A stretch of DNA of 64,000 nucleotides from Pleurodeles waltl (Eukaryota > Chordata > Amphibia > Caudata > Salamandridae). The position numbers and the translations under genes were made by a program. The notes beneath the pieces were generated by a model. The model worked only from the letters and a program-made list of their open reading frames with translations. It had not been told where the DNA came from and did no database searches. The stretch is from the NCBI RefSeq assembly GCF_031143425.1, contig NC_090447.1:845499760-845563759 (forward strand), in the 5' to 3' direction. Positions 1 to 11,401 of this stretch are shown in pieces; the stretch's first letter is position 1; each line of letters begins with the position of its first letter.

Positions 1-229
1 TTTCAAAAGCGCATCCCGCGAGGCGGGAGCGCTATGGGTAATTTAAAGGGCTCCTGCCCTTCAATAGCGGGTAATTTAAAGGGCTCCTGCCCTTCAAAAG
101 CTGCCGCCTCTGCCTCCTCCCTTGCAGGTCTTTCAAAAGCGCGTCCCGAGAGGCGGGAGCGCTATAGGTAATTTAAAGGGCTCCTGCCCTTCAAAAGCTG
201 CCGCCTCTGCCTCCTCCCTTGCAGGTCTT
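1..229. repeat. GC-rich short tandem repeat
   Basis: Two adjacent copies of a unit of about 97 to 129 bp are seen, at 1-129 and 130-226. Each holds a CCCGC..GCGGG hairpin, the string aatttaaagggctcctgccc, and a pyrimidine-rich end (ctgcctcctcccttgcaggtc). The first copy carries an extra internal duplication of the aatttaaagggctcctgccc block. The array may continue to the left of the window. No coding potential is seen and the repeat family is not identified. Confidence 0.8.
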
Positions 230-550
230 ACCAATTAATACAGACACTTAAAAGTGAAATATAATTTAAAAATCCATAATCAAACCAATTAATAATGCTA
301 CTTTCATGGCCATCTCTGGCCAAGTAGTAATGGTAATGTGCTATACAGAAAAATCTGTAAGATAAATTGGCAACATTTGCAATTAAGGTTGAGGGCATTA
401 GCATTACCTTCAGCTTGTGAATTACTGAGTTATGGTTTGTATCGCTGATGTACAAGTTATGAATTGTGCTCCTAACCATAACTTGTGAATTTCAGTGGTT
501 TGTACGTTTCAATTCATAACCATAACAACACTAAAACTGTGTCAATTTAG
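230..550. other. No recognisable feature
   Basis: AT-rich sequence between the tandem repeat and the Penelope-like fragment. One open frame of about 83 codons lies on the minus strand, but its residues resemble nothing known to me and it is probably chance. Confidence 0.4.
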
Positions 551-1160
551 GTGAATATCCACATTCAATACTTTATCACACTTTTCAAGTTATCACCTAC
601 ACAATTTAAAAGAGAACTTTCTGTATGGACACTTGCCCTAGAAAAGGCATCTTTTAATTCTGAACGAGAAGTTGACATACCACTTACGTGTATCACCACA
701 TATAGGCTGAGAGCAAACAAAATCAAGGAGGTCATTAAGCAATATCAGAATATGTTAAAACTATTGAATATATGGGGACCTGTTTTTTAATTCTGAAAGT
801 TAATCCTTTGAGGGACTCACTCATCAAAGCTGTTCAGCCAAAACAACTCCTTCTCAAACAACAGTATGGGAGTACCTCCTTTCAAAGAACACTGAGGTCA
901 GTCCAATGTATATGACCTCATGAGGAACAGCAAAGAGGTCACGATCAAGGGCAAAACAATTTATCATTTCTTTTTTTACAAACTTCAATAGAAAAAAAAA
1001 TATTTGTCCTTGCAAAAAAACCTATGTTGGAATGACAACACAGGCAGTTAAAAAAACATTATACAACATACGTACACCAACATATGTAAAAAACATCCAA
1101 CAACCACCAATCCACACCAATACACCTTTCTCACATAATGTGGTCTACTCACTCACCAAC
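551..1160 (+). pseudogene. Penelope-like element, C-terminal fragment with GIY-YIG motif
   Basis: A degenerate stretch read over more than one frame. At 551-790 the translation has the pattern ITTY..RANKIKEVIKQYQNMLK, like the region behind the reverse transcriptase core in Penelope-like elements. It is followed by NPLRDSLIKAV (about 806-838), which fits the usual short motif before the endonuclease. At about 988-1050 the peptide ICPCKKTYVGMTTQAVKK has the Cys-x-Cys and YVG.T...K signature of the GIY-YIG endonuclease of this class. In the family, this domain nicks target DNA to prime reverse transcription. Frameshifts and stops between the parts make it non-functional. It ends near the oppositely oriented LINE tail. 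The assignment is by motif recognition only. Confidence 0.6.
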
Positions 1161-1343
1161 ATTCTCACTAGCTCAGACCAGCTGTTGAGCCTTGAATTCC
1201 TACACAAATGACACCCCCTACTCAACACACCCACGGACCTCCATCTCCCCACAAAAAACTTACCCTCTTCCCCCTGCCTCAAGGTGTCAAGGGTCTCAAG
1301 GTGCTGGGGAGGGGGAGAGCTGGAGGGGGTGGGCCAGGGTGGG

Positions 1344-2690
1344 TCACTGGTCGAACAGCCAAGTCTTGAGGTTCTTTCTGAAGACCAGTAGGTCTTTGGT
1401 TTTGCGAAGGTCGGTGGGAAGGGAGTTACAGGTTTTGGGGGCGAGGTAGGAGAAAGACCTGCCTCCTGTGGTGGTGTGCTGGATGCGGGGGACTGTAGCT
1501 AGGGCGAGGTCGGCTGATTGGAGGTTGCGTGTGGGAGTGTGGAAGTTAACTCTTTCATTGAGGTAGGTTGGGCCGGTGTTGTGGAGGGATTTGTGTGCGT
1601 GGATGAGGATCTTGAATGTGATTCTCTTGACTATGGGGAGCCAGTGTAGGGATTTGAGGTGTGGTGAGATTCGTTCGTGTCGGAGGAGGCCAAGGACGAG
1701 GCGCGCGGCTGTGTTCTGGATTCTTTGGAGTTTGCGTTTGAGTTTGAGTTTGAGTGTGGTGCCGGCGTAGAAGGCGTTGCCGTAGTCCAGTCTGCTGCTG
1801 ATGAGTGCGTGTGTGACTGTCTTTCTGGTTTCTCGGGGGATCCATTTGAAGGATTTTTTTAGGGCGCGGAGTGTGTGGAAGCAGGAGGAGGTTAGAGCAT
1901 TGATTTGCTGTGTCATGGAGAGGGAGGGGTCGAGGATGATGCTGAGGTTGCGTGTGAGGGTTGCGGGGGTGGGTGCGGGGCCTAGGGCGGTGGGCCACCA
2001 GGAGTCGTCCCATGTGGTTTTGTTGGGGCCGAAATGATGACTTCGGTTTTGTTTGAGTTGAGCTTGAGATGGTTAGTGGTCATCCAGTTGGCGGTGTCGA
2101 GGAGAGCGGCGTGTAGGCTGGTTTTGGCAGTGGTGGGGTTGCGGGTGAGGGAGAGGATGAGTTGGGTGTCATCTGCATATGAGAGAATGGTGATTCTGTG
2201 TGCTCAGAGAATGTTGGCTAGGGGAATCATGTAGATGTTGAAGAGTGTGGGGCTGAGGGAGGACCCATGGGGGACTCCGCAGGTGACCTTGGTAGTGTTG
2301 GAGTGGAAGGGCTGGAGGCGGACTCTCTGGGTTCGGTCGGTGAGGAAGGAGGAGAGCCAGTCTAAGGCTTTGTGGCGGATTCCTATGTTGTGGTGGGGTG
2401 TGCGGAGTGTGTGGTGGCAGACGGTGTCAAAAGCTGCGGAGAGGTCTAGGAGGATGAGTGCGACGGTCTCGCCTTTGTCGACTTTGGTCCTGATGTCGTC
2501 AGTGCATGCGATGAGGGCGGTTTCTGAGCTGTGGTTCTTGCGGAACCCAGATTGTAAGGGGTCAAGGGTGTTGGTTGCTTCGAGGAAGTGGCATAGGCGA
2601 GTGTTGACTAATTTCTCTGCAACCTTGGCGGGGAACGGGAGGAGGGAGATGGGGCGGTAGTTGGAGAGGATCTCCGGGTCGGCTTTTTTT
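1344..2690 (-). pseudogene. LINE reverse transcriptase and C-terminal domain
   Basis: Downstream of the A-run the minus strand encodes NYRPISLLPF, LQSGFRKNHSSETAL, LLDLSAAFDTV (first catalytic Asp), GVPHGSSLSPTLFNIYM, and SYADDTQLILS (YADD catalytic pair, + strand 2168-2179). These are the ordered RT motifs of Jockey-superfamily LINEs. The polymerase is interrupted by at least one stop just before YADD and by indels after it. The C-terminal part, 1344-1916, is open for 190 codons and carries SRLDYGNAFYAG, RIQNTAARLVLGL, LKSLHWLPIVKRI and a closing KTWLF. Those are the characteristic L2-type post-polymerase motifs. The catalytic motifs are intact; the frame is not. Confidence 0.88.
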
Positions 2691-2692
2691 TT

Positions 2693-4190
2693 TTTAGGAG
2701 AGCAGTAATTTCTGCGTGCTTCCAGGGGTCTGGATAGGTGGCGGAGTCGAAACAGGAGTTGATTATGTTGTAGAGTATGGGGGCGATGGTAGGGCTAGCT
2801 TTGTTGTAGATGCAGTGTGGACTGGGGTCAGAGGGGGAACCGGAGTGGATGGAGTTCATGTTTTTTTCGGTTTCTTCGTGTATGGTAGGGGTCCATGTGG
2901 ATAGTGTGGTGGGGAGGTCTTGAGGGGGGGTTGAGTTGGGTGGGAGAGGGGTATGTGTGGTGGGTGTGTGTGATAGGAAGCTGTTGTGGATGTCCAGGAT
3001 TTTGTGGAAAAAGTGGTTGGAAAGGGCGTCACATAGGGGCTGTGTGTGTGTGGGGTCTATGCTGCTGGCTTTGGGTTTGGCAAGTTCGTTGATGATGGTG
3101 AAGAGTTCTTTGCTGTTTTGGGAGTTGTTGTCAAGGCGTGTCTTGTAGTGATCTCTTTTGGCGGTGCGTATGAGTTGGTGATGGGTGCGAATGTTGGTTT
3201 TGAGTGTGGAGAAGTTGGTTGAGGAGGGTTCTAGTCTCCATATTTTCTCAGCTTGGCTGCATTTGCGTTTGGAGTCTTGGAGTTCAGGGGTGAACCATGG
3301 GGCGTTCTTGATGTTGCGGGTGGTGATGTGTTTTCTGAGGGGTGCTAGTGTGTCTGCGCAGGCAGTGATCCATTTGGAGAGGTTGTGTGCTCCTGCGTTG
3401 GGGTCGTTGGTGTGGGGGGGGTTATGGGCCATTTGGGAGTTTAGTCGTTCTGTGGGGATCTTGTCCCACATGCGGTAGGGTGTTGTGTGTTGATGGTAGT
3501 GTGTGGGGGGTTTGGTGAAGGAGAAGTAGAAGTAGCTGTGGTCTGTCCAGAGGAGTTCGGTGGTGTGGGTGTAGGCTATGTGTTGGCTTGAGGTGAAGAT
3601 TGCATCCAGCGTGTGTCCTGCTGAGTGGGTGGGTGCGGTGCCCAGTTGTTTGAGTCCGAGGTTGTGGAGGTTGTCTATGAGGGAGGTAGTGTTGTGGTCT
3701 TGTGGGTTTTCTAAGTGAAAGTTGAAATCACTGAGGATGATGTAGTCTGTGGAGGTGAGAGCGTATGGGCTGATGCTGTCGGCGATGGTGTTGCAGAAGG
3801 CGGGGCGTGGTCCGGGTGGTCTGTAGATTAGTTTACCTCTGAGGGTGGAGTTGTTATTGATGTGGATGAGGAAGTGCATGTGTTCAGTGTTGCCGATAGT
3901 GTCTTGGGAGCTGGTGGTGACTTTGATGGTGTCCCTGTGTAGGATGGCGATGCCCCTGCATGGCTTGTTTAGGCGGTCTTTGCGTGGAGTTTGTATCCCT
4001 TGGGGGTGGCTATGGCTATGTCGGGTTCTGAGGAGAGGTTGGTCCAGGTTTCCGTGAGGAAGGCGATGTCAGGTGAGTGTGTAGTGATGAGGTCCCAGAG
4101 TTCTATGGCATGTTTGTGAAGGGAGCGGATGTTGAGTAGCAGGCAGTTCAGGTGGTTGTGGTGGGTGGCATTGGTGTGGTGCGTGAGGGT
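2693..4190 (-). pseudogene. LINE APE-type endonuclease and linker to RT
   Basis: The endonuclease starts near 4180 with LLNIRSLHKHAIELWDLI and PDIAFLTETW, the standard opening of L2/CR1/Jockey endonucleases, where the Glu of TETW binds metal. A frameshift near 3998 moves to the frame containing IYRPPGPRP, then LSDFNFHLENP (catalytic Asp and Asn) and LDAIFTS...WTDHSYFYFSF, which holds the final Asp-His pair. So the catalytic residues are all visible although the frame is broken once. The linker carries the usual charged segment before the reverse transcriptase. The frame is lost again at an A-run (T-run at 2683-2694 on the + strand) just at the start of the polymerase domain. Confidence 0.85.
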
Positions 4191-4533
4191 GTTGTTGCGG
4201 GGTGTGTTCTGGTTGTGGGCTGGTGTGTTGCGGGTTGGTTGGTGGGGGCAGGGTAGGTGAGTTTTGTGTTGTGTTTGTTGAGGGTGGGGTCGCTATGGTT
4301 GGTGTGTGGTGTGAGGGATGATGAGCAGGAGAAGTGGCAGGTGTATCAGGTGAAGGGGCCATGAGTGTGTGGGGGGCTAGATGTGGTGCATGTGGGGTGG
4401 GGGCCTGGGTTGAGGGAGTGGAGGGTGAGGGGGGAGTAGGTGTGTCTGGGAGGGCCAGGGGTTCTGGCGCTGGGCGCGGTCCAGGCGCGGACGGGCGCAG
4501 ACGGGCTTGCCTTTGGCGTGCCGTGGCTGCCAT
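4069..4533 (-). pseudogene. LINE leader open frame, proline-rich
   Basis: A frame of about 154 codons begins with ATGGCAGCC, the ATG supplied by the last GC-rich monomer. It is dominated by Pro, Thr, His and Ala. No RNA-binding fold, zinc knuckle or coiled coil is visible, so it cannot be called a classic ORF1. The endonuclease continues in another frame from about 4180, so either a small indel has split one long ORF or this is a separate short upstream protein. The start fits because every monomer carries the same ATGGCAGC context, but translation is not proven. Confidence 0.5.
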
Positions 4534-6235
4534 AAGAGGAGGGGAGGGTGGGAGTGGCAGCTGGGAGGTGGGAGGGCTTGTCCTATGAGAGGGCTGGGGG
4601 GTGGGGCCGCAGGGGACTAAGCGGCGGGAAAGGGAAAGAGAAAAACAGTGAGAGAAGGAGGGGGGAGACGGGAGGGGACGCAGCGGTGGGAAAGAGAAAA
4701 ACAGTGAGAGAAGGAGGGGGAGGCAGGAGGGGCCGCAGGGGACGCAGCGGTGGGGAAAGAGGCAAAGTGAGGACGGGAGAAAGGAGGTGGCGCGGAGGGC
4801 AAAGCGGGGAGCGACCTACCTGCAGCAGCAGGGTAAAAGGTTGCTCCCTGCTATTGCGCCGCAGCTGCCATAAGAGGAGGGGAGGGTGGGAGTGGCAGCT
4901 GGGAGGCGGGAGGGCTTGTCCTATGAGAGGGCTGGAGGGTGGGGCCGCAAGGGACTCAGCAGCGGGAAAGGGAAACAGAAAAACGGTGAGAGAAGGAGGG
5001 GGAGGCGGGAGGGGCCGCAGGGGACGCAGCGGCGGGAAGGGGAAAGAGAAAAACTGTGAGAGAAGGAGGGGGGAGGCGGGAGGGGCCGCAGGGGACGCAG
5101 CGGCGGGGAAAGAGGCAAAGTGAGGACGGGAGAAAGGAGGTGGCGCAGAGGGCAAAGCGGGGAGTGAGCTACCTCCAGCAGCAGGGTCAAAGGTTGCTCC
5201 CTGCTATCGCGCCGCGGCTGCCATAAGAGGAGGGGCGGGTGGTAGTGGCAGCTGGGAGGCAGGAGGGCTTGTCCTATGAGAGGGCTGGGGGGTGGGGCCG
5301 CAGGGGACTCAGCGGCGGGAAAGAGAAAAACGGTGAGAGAAGGAGGGGGAGGCGGGAGGGGCTGCAGCGGCGGGAAAGAGAAAACGGTGAGAGAAGGAGG
5401 GGGGAGGTGGGAGGGGCTGCAGGGGACGCAGCGGCGGGGAAAGAGGCAAAGTGAGGATGGGAGAAAGGAGGTGGTGCGGAGGGCAAAGCGGGGAGCGACC
5501 TACCTGCAGCAGCAGGGTCAAAGGTTGCTCCCTGCTATCGCGCCGCGGCTGCCATAAGAGGAGGGGAGGGTGGGAGTGGCAGCCGGGAGGCGTGAGGGCT
5601 TGTCCTATGAGAGGGCTGGGGGGTGGGGCCGCAGGGGACTCAGCGGCGGGAAAGGGAAAGAGTAAAACGGTGAGAGAAGGAGGGGGGAGGAGGGAGGGGC
5701 CACAGGGGACGCAGTGGCGGGAAAGTGAAAGAGAAAAACGGTGATAGAAGGAGGGGGAGGCGGGAGGGGCCGCAGGGGATGCAGAGGCGGGAAAGGGAAA
5801 GAGAAAAACGGTGAGAGAAGGAGGGGGGAGGCGGGAGGGGCCGCAGGGGATGCAGTGGCGGGGAAAGAGGCAAAGTGAGGACGGGAGAAAGGAGGTGGCA
5901 CGGAGGGCAAAGCGGGGAGCGACCTACCTGCAGCAGCAGGGTCAAAAGTTGCTCCCTGCTTTCGCGCCGCGGCTGCCATAAGAGGAGGGGAGGGTGGGAG
6001 TGGCAGCTGGGAGGCGGGAGGGCTTGTCCTATGAGAGGGCTGGGGGGTGGGGCCGCAGGGGACTCAGCGGCGGGAAAGGGAAAGAGAAAAACGGTGAGAG
6101 AAGGAGGGGGGAGGCGGGAGGGGCCGCAGGGGACGCAGCGGCGGGGAAAGAAGCAAAGTGAGGACGGGAGAAAGGAGATGGCGCGGAGGGCAAAGCGGGG
6201 AGCGATCTACCTGCAGCAGCAGGGTCAAAGGTTGA
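4534..6235 (-). repeat. GC-rich tandem monomers, probable LINE promoter array
   Basis: Five units of roughly 330-420 bp, marked by the phrase gctgccataagaggagg at about 4527, 4865, 5217, 5550 and 5972. Within each unit a purine-rich sub-repeat of about 65-75 bp (gggaaagagaaaaacggtgagagaagg, then ggcgggaggggccgcagggga) is present in variable number, which explains the length differences. Read on the minus strand, each monomer carries a CpG-rich block, a CTGCAGGTAGGT string that resembles a splice donor, and an ATGGCAGC. The array sits immediately 5' of the LINE coding region, as the promoter monomers of mouse L1 do. A promoter role is inference. The open frames that cross it are low-complexity and are not genes. 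Confidence 0.8.
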
Positions 6236-8165
6236 TCAACCTGGCCTCCAGCACCATTGTGCTCAACCAGGCCTCCAGCACACCTCATCAATATCTCCCT
6301 GACACTCAAGACCCTAAAAACAGAGGTCAAGCCAAATGCATGCTCAGAAACTGCAGGTCTGCAACCAAGCATGCAACGGAACTAGCAGATGCCATCCTGA
6401 ACCACGACATTGACATTGCTTTCATCACAGAAACCTGACTAAATGAATCCTCAAAACCGATCATGGACACACTAGTCCCGCCATGAATTTCAATCATCAA
6501 AAAAGACAGAAAAGACTGCCACAGTGGAGGCATCACTATTATTCACAAGAACAACATCAACATAGGGGGTAAAAGACACTTTCAACTACAACACATTTAA
6601 ATATCTCAGCGCCTCCATAAGGATGAAAGATAACACTAATATGATCTCTCACCGGCTCTATCACTCGTCCAGCAATACTCTCTCTTTTGGTGAATACCTT
6701 GCAGATCTGATAACACACTCCTCACACTCATGTACCAATAACATCATCCTAGGAGACTTCAACCTTCAGTAGGAAGATGAAAGCAATACTCTAATCCTTA
6801 AATGACCTCATGCGCAGGAAGGACATCTCCCAGCTCTGCAAAGGTGAAACCCACAACAAAGGCTCAACCCTAGATGATATGATAGCTCAGGAAGAGACAC
6901 TAACAATCAACAACATCTTCCCCGTTGACTGGTCAGATTATCACATTATTTTATTCAATATCAACAAAGCATTCCAAGACCCAAATCGCATGCCAAAATC
7001 CCTCCAATGTTCAAGAAAAATAAGACAAATTCCCATAGCAGTCCTAGAAGAAAGAATGAGATCACTTCTTCCCCATTCATCTAATAACCTCCCAACAACC
7101 GAACTCACCACCCACAACAACTTATCAGTGTCCTACATACTGGACCAGGTGGCCATTATGAAACTGAAAGGGTGAGAAACACATCCATGAGAGTGTGGTT
7201 CAATAAAGATCTAAATAATGAACGAAGAAGCTGAAAGCGACAGAAAGACTGTAGAGATTGAACCCATCCACAGCCCACCTTGCGCAACTCAGGATAGAAT
7301 GCAGAAACTACAAAAAGCACAACACAAAACACATTTTTCCACAATGTGCTAGATAGGGTCAAAAGTATCCCCAAAGAGCTTTTCAATATCATTAAACAAC
7401 AAACATCCAAACCACCCTTAATAAACCCTCAGATCTCCAAGGGATGGTATGACAACTTCACCAACTTCTTCAATGACAAAATCACAAAGATTAAGCTTTC
7501 CCTTGAAACTCACAATCTGTCAACCACTGAGAACCTTCCTCCCAGAAAGGAAAACAAAAATCTGAGCTCTCTCTCCACAGCCTTCCTAACAACAATCTTG
7601 CTGCTTGTCAACAACAGGTGTTATCTTATACAAGAGTCTACAGCAACTCCGAGAAGCTGGAAGGTCTTCAACCCATATCTGCTCTGCTGGCTATGTCCAA
7701 ACCATCCTCTCACCTGGCAGACCTCCTCCCCGGCTCCATGGCAAAAAAACTCAACCACTGTCTAACCCCATCTGGACTAAGATTATTAACAGCTCCCTGT
7801 GGACTGGCGTGATACCAGACTGACTCAAACTTAGTCAAGTCACCCCACTGCTTAAAAAACCAGGAGCAGACCCAAACGGCCTCAACAACTTCAGACCCAT
7901 CTCCAATCTACTGTTCCTTGACAAAACTCTAGAGAGTTGTATTCTCTCTCAACTAATCCAACACATAGACAACAATAACCTCCTGGACCCTCTTCAATCA
8001 GGATTTAGAAAAGGATACAGCACAGAAACAGCGATTCTGAACATAGTGGATGACCTTCACAAATCACTAGATACACACCGATGCTGCTTGCTCATTCTCC
8101 AAGACCTATCGGGGGCCTTCAACATGGTTGATCACAAGCTTCTCCTGGATGCCTTCTAAAAGGAT
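6236..8165 (+). pseudogene. L2-like LINE, endonuclease to mid-RT, heavily decayed
   Basis: A plus-strand relic of the same general LINE class. KCMLRNCRSATKHATELADA and IDIAFITET (6340-6435) open the endonuclease, NNIILGDFNLQ at about 6738 gives the GDFN motif, and FNIIKQQTSKPP (about 7380) lies in the linker. The polymerase begins near 7848 with NGLNNFRPISNLLFLDKTLE, then LQSGFRKGYSTETAIL and DLSGAFNMVDHKLLLDAF, where the usual catalytic Asp after the Phe is replaced by Asn. Stops and frameshifts occur throughout. The copy ends abruptly near 8160, before the YADD motif, where a minisatellite begins. Its 5' end abuts the monomers of the neighbouring LINE, probably because that LINE inserted there. 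Confidence 0.8.
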
Positions 8166-8214
8166 TGGCATGGAAGGAGTGGTCCTAGCTGGTTCTCATC
8201 TTAGTTAGTTAGGT

Positions 8215-9590
8215 AGTTTGGATTGAGGTGGATTGGAGAGGGGTGGATTGCATTGGAGGATTGGAGTGAAGTGGGGTGGGGTGGATTTTCTGGAGTGGGG
8301 TGGATTAAGTTGGGTTTGACTGAGGTGGATTGGATTGGAATTGGGAGTATTGGAGTGGGATGAATTGCATTGGCGTGGGCTTGAGTGGGTGGATTGGATT
8401 GGAGTAGGGTGGATTGAAGTTGGATTAATTGGAGTGGGGTAAATGGACTGAGTGGAGAGAGGTGGATTGAGTTATGGTGGTTTGATTTGAAATGGGGTGG
8501 AATGGATTATATTTGAGTGGGGTGGATTGGGGTGGATTGTATTGGATATAGGGAAATGGATTGGAGCGAGTGGATTGTATTGGAGTGAGATGAATTGGAG
8601 AGTGGTAGAATGGGTTGATTGGGTTGGAGTGGATTGAAACGGGGTGGATTTAACTGGAATGAGGTGGGTTGGATTGAAGTGGGTGGGGCATTGTGTTGTG
8701 GATTACATTGGAATGTTGTGGTTTGTCTTGGAATGGGGTGGATTGGAGTATGGTGGATTGGACCGGAGTGAGATGTATTGGAGTGGGAGGATTGAATTGG
8801 AGAGGGGTGGATTAGATTGGTGTGGTTTGGGTGGACATGATTTCAGTGGGGTGTGGTGAATTTTAGTGGATTGGACTGTAGTAAGGTGGATTGAGGTGGA
8901 TTGGAATGGATTGGGGCAGAGTGGGGTGGATTGGATTGGGGTGAGGTGGATTGGATTAGAATTGGGTATTATATTGGGCTGAATTGGAGTGGGGTGGATT
9001 GGAGTGGGGTGAATTGTTTATGGATTGATTTGGGTGGAATGGATTGGTATAAGGAGGACTGGATTGGGGTGGACTGGACTGAGTGGGATGGATTGGATTG
9101 TAGTAGGGTGGATTGTATTAGAGTTGGTGGATAGGATTGGAATGGAGTGTGGTGGATTGTATTGGAGTAGGGTGGATTGAATTGGATTGGATCAGATTGA
9201 GGTGGTTTGGTGTGGGTTGAGTTGGAGTGGATTGGATTGGACTGGGGTGGTTTGAATTTGGGCAGATTGAACATGAGTGGGGCAGGTTAGATGTGGTGGT
9301 TTGGTATGGAGTGGATTGGCTTGAGGTGGATTGAAAGAATTGGAGTAAAGTGGATTGGGGAGGTGTGGAATGGATTGGCATGAGTGGTTTGGATTGGATT
9401 GGAGTGGGGTGGAGTGGGTTGGATTGGAGCAGGTGGATTGTGGGGTAGATCAGATTGGTCTGGGGTGGATTGGATTGTTCTGGAGTGGATTGGGTGGATG
9501 GAGGAGGGGTGAAGTGGGGTGGATTTGGGTGCATTGGAGTGGGGCGGATTCAAGTGGGGTGAATTGGAGTGGGTGGATTGAGGTGACTGC
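8215..9590. repeat. GGATT/GGAGT irregular minisatellite
   Basis: About 1.4 kb built from 5-base words such as ggatt, ggagt, ggggt and gaatt, assembled into irregular 15-30 bp units of the type ggattggagtggggt. The plus strand has almost no C. Plus-strand frames read as Gly/Trp/Leu-rich peptides and minus-strand frames as Pro/Ser/Asn/His-rich peptides. These are consequences of the repeat and not proteins. It begins where the LINE relic stops and fades out at about 9590. Confidence 0.92.
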
Positions 9591-11400
9591 TCAATTATGT
9601 GTTAAAGCACAATTTCAGATACTACACACAAGAAAGAAACAATGTCACTTTGCAATATTTAGAACAAGATAATTGTCATCTTTTGAGAACTGCACCCACA
9701 AGGAAATATGAAACAAAACACTAGTGCAAATTGAGAAAAGAAGTCTTGGCAAAATAAAAGAAAGTTAACTATTGAAAATAAAGCTTATCAATTTGGTTTG
9801 TCCTGCTAGGAACGTTTTTGCCAGTCACACACCTTCTGTTTGCAGGACACTGGAAGTTAAAAGAACAAAATAGTACTTATATCACATTGGGAACAACGGA
9901 CAGGGACTGATTAGGTTGAATCAATCAGTGCTTGGTCCCTGCTCTACATAAAGGAGCAGATATTATGCAAAACCTGCAGTGACCATTTATGAGCTATAAA
10001 GAAGAGTGCCATGCAAGCCAACAATTAAGAATCAACAGGCAGGCTCCAAGCCCTTGTTTGTTAATAATAGTGTCTCACAAGCGAGATGCATGCACTGGCG
10101 CAAGCTATTGCAGGCTCAATCCTAAAAAAAACATAACCATAATGACAATATATCCTATTTGTTAGAATGATTTAAATTGATTCTTTATGGAAATGATGTC
10201 AGGTATAGTAGAGCTGCCTACCACAAATAAAAATACCTTGTGGTCTTACATTCCCCAGTTGTGCATTGGGTTTAGTATCATCCACTGCATCTCCTTTCCC
10301 ATCCAAGGACCCTTTCTGAAAAAGGTTGACATTAGTAAGGGTTAGTGTTTGCGGCTAATAACTGTAAACTAATACTGGTACTTGTTTGTGGAGCCTGTGT
10401 GCCCGAGAAGTGTGATGAGGATTCAGAAAACATAAAAGTACTGTTTTTCACTTAACCATGTTTTTGGAGACCCATGGGACATTTTATGTAACGTTTGTAA
10501 AATTTGAGTTGTTTTCCTTAAATTTTGCAACACATTGAACATGCGGTACTGGTTTTCTATACAAATGGATCACCTCTTACAGGGTTTGGCAATGACAACT
10601 CCATCATTTTCTTTGCTTTGGATGGAACAATGTAACTTATTACATTAATATTCTGCTCCTTTGGTTAAAAATATTGAGGAATTTCTCAGTGGAGCTGTTC
10701 TGTGCACAGATTATTATGGGGTACTTATCATTTATAATGAGTAATTCAAATGAATATGGCATATTCTTCCGTTCTGATGGTCCGTTGATTTGAGCACCAG
10801 AGATATGGAATGTTTCCTAGTAGCAAGTAGTTTATGACAATGTGGCTCAAAACAATGCCCTTTAGTTTTACATTATATGTCTGGGAGTTTGACTCCAGAT
10901 TTAGTTTCTCATCACTTGTACTTTCTCTGTAAGTTCTGCGTCACTTGCACCAATAAAGCTCACCTTTTTTCTTATGTGAAAAACAAAATGGTTTTGCTAC
11001 AATTTTAAGAGTTGTGTGTAAAGAACTATTGTCTTCTGAATAGCTTTGAAACCAAAGAAATAGACGACTGGGTGTTGAGAGATTATGTCGATCCAATATG
11101 GCTTAGCAGTCGTGAGCTCCGGTTGTTGAAGACTCCAGCTGGGAAACATCTGAGAACCCCACTGGGGGTAAACCAGCCAGGTCGATATTGGTCACGCAGA
11201 AGAAACCAGACCAATGGTTTGATACCAGGGGGAGCCACTAATATCAGACATTAGGAGCACAAGCCATTAAAGACAGCTCTGCCGAACGGGATAGTATATT
11301 TCATATTTATTATATACATGCCTTAATAGGAGGTAAGATAGGGTTCAAGACATGGGCCCTTCAAAAGAGAAGCAACATAGTTTTAATCCTTCTAAAGTCT
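9591..11400. other. No recognisable feature
   Basis: Moderately AT-rich sequence without a long open frame, tandem repeat or motif that I can assign. A frame of 80 codons at 11012-11254 (+) resembles nothing known to me. This stretch may be unique host intergenic DNA or very old repeat. Confidence 0.4.
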
Positions 11401-11401
11401 A

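Larger units (their letters stand above)
1180..6235 (-). mobile_element. L2-like (Jockey-clade) non-LTR retrotransposon
   Basis: On the minus strand, in 5' to 3' order, there are GC-rich tandem monomers (6235-4534), a proline-rich open frame, an apurinic-type endonuclease, a reverse transcriptase, and a C-terminal region ending near 1344. A short 3' tail then holds the phrase ccttgagacccttg (rc of 1273-1300), typical of L2-type tails. The element is nearly full length but carries several frameshifts, so it is probably inactive. It meets a Penelope-like fragment at its 3' end and another LINE of the same general type, oppositely oriented, at 6236. Confidence 0.85.

Noticed and set aside
4583..6372. 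Several long Pro/Ser/Leu-rich or Arg/Gly-rich open frames on both strands
   Set aside because: They are read-throughs of the GC-rich monomer array; the same peptide recurs in every monomer and in several frames.
8644..9672. Trp/Gly-rich and Pro/Ser/His-rich open frames
   Set aside because: Produced by the GGATT minisatellite, which lacks stop codons in several frames.
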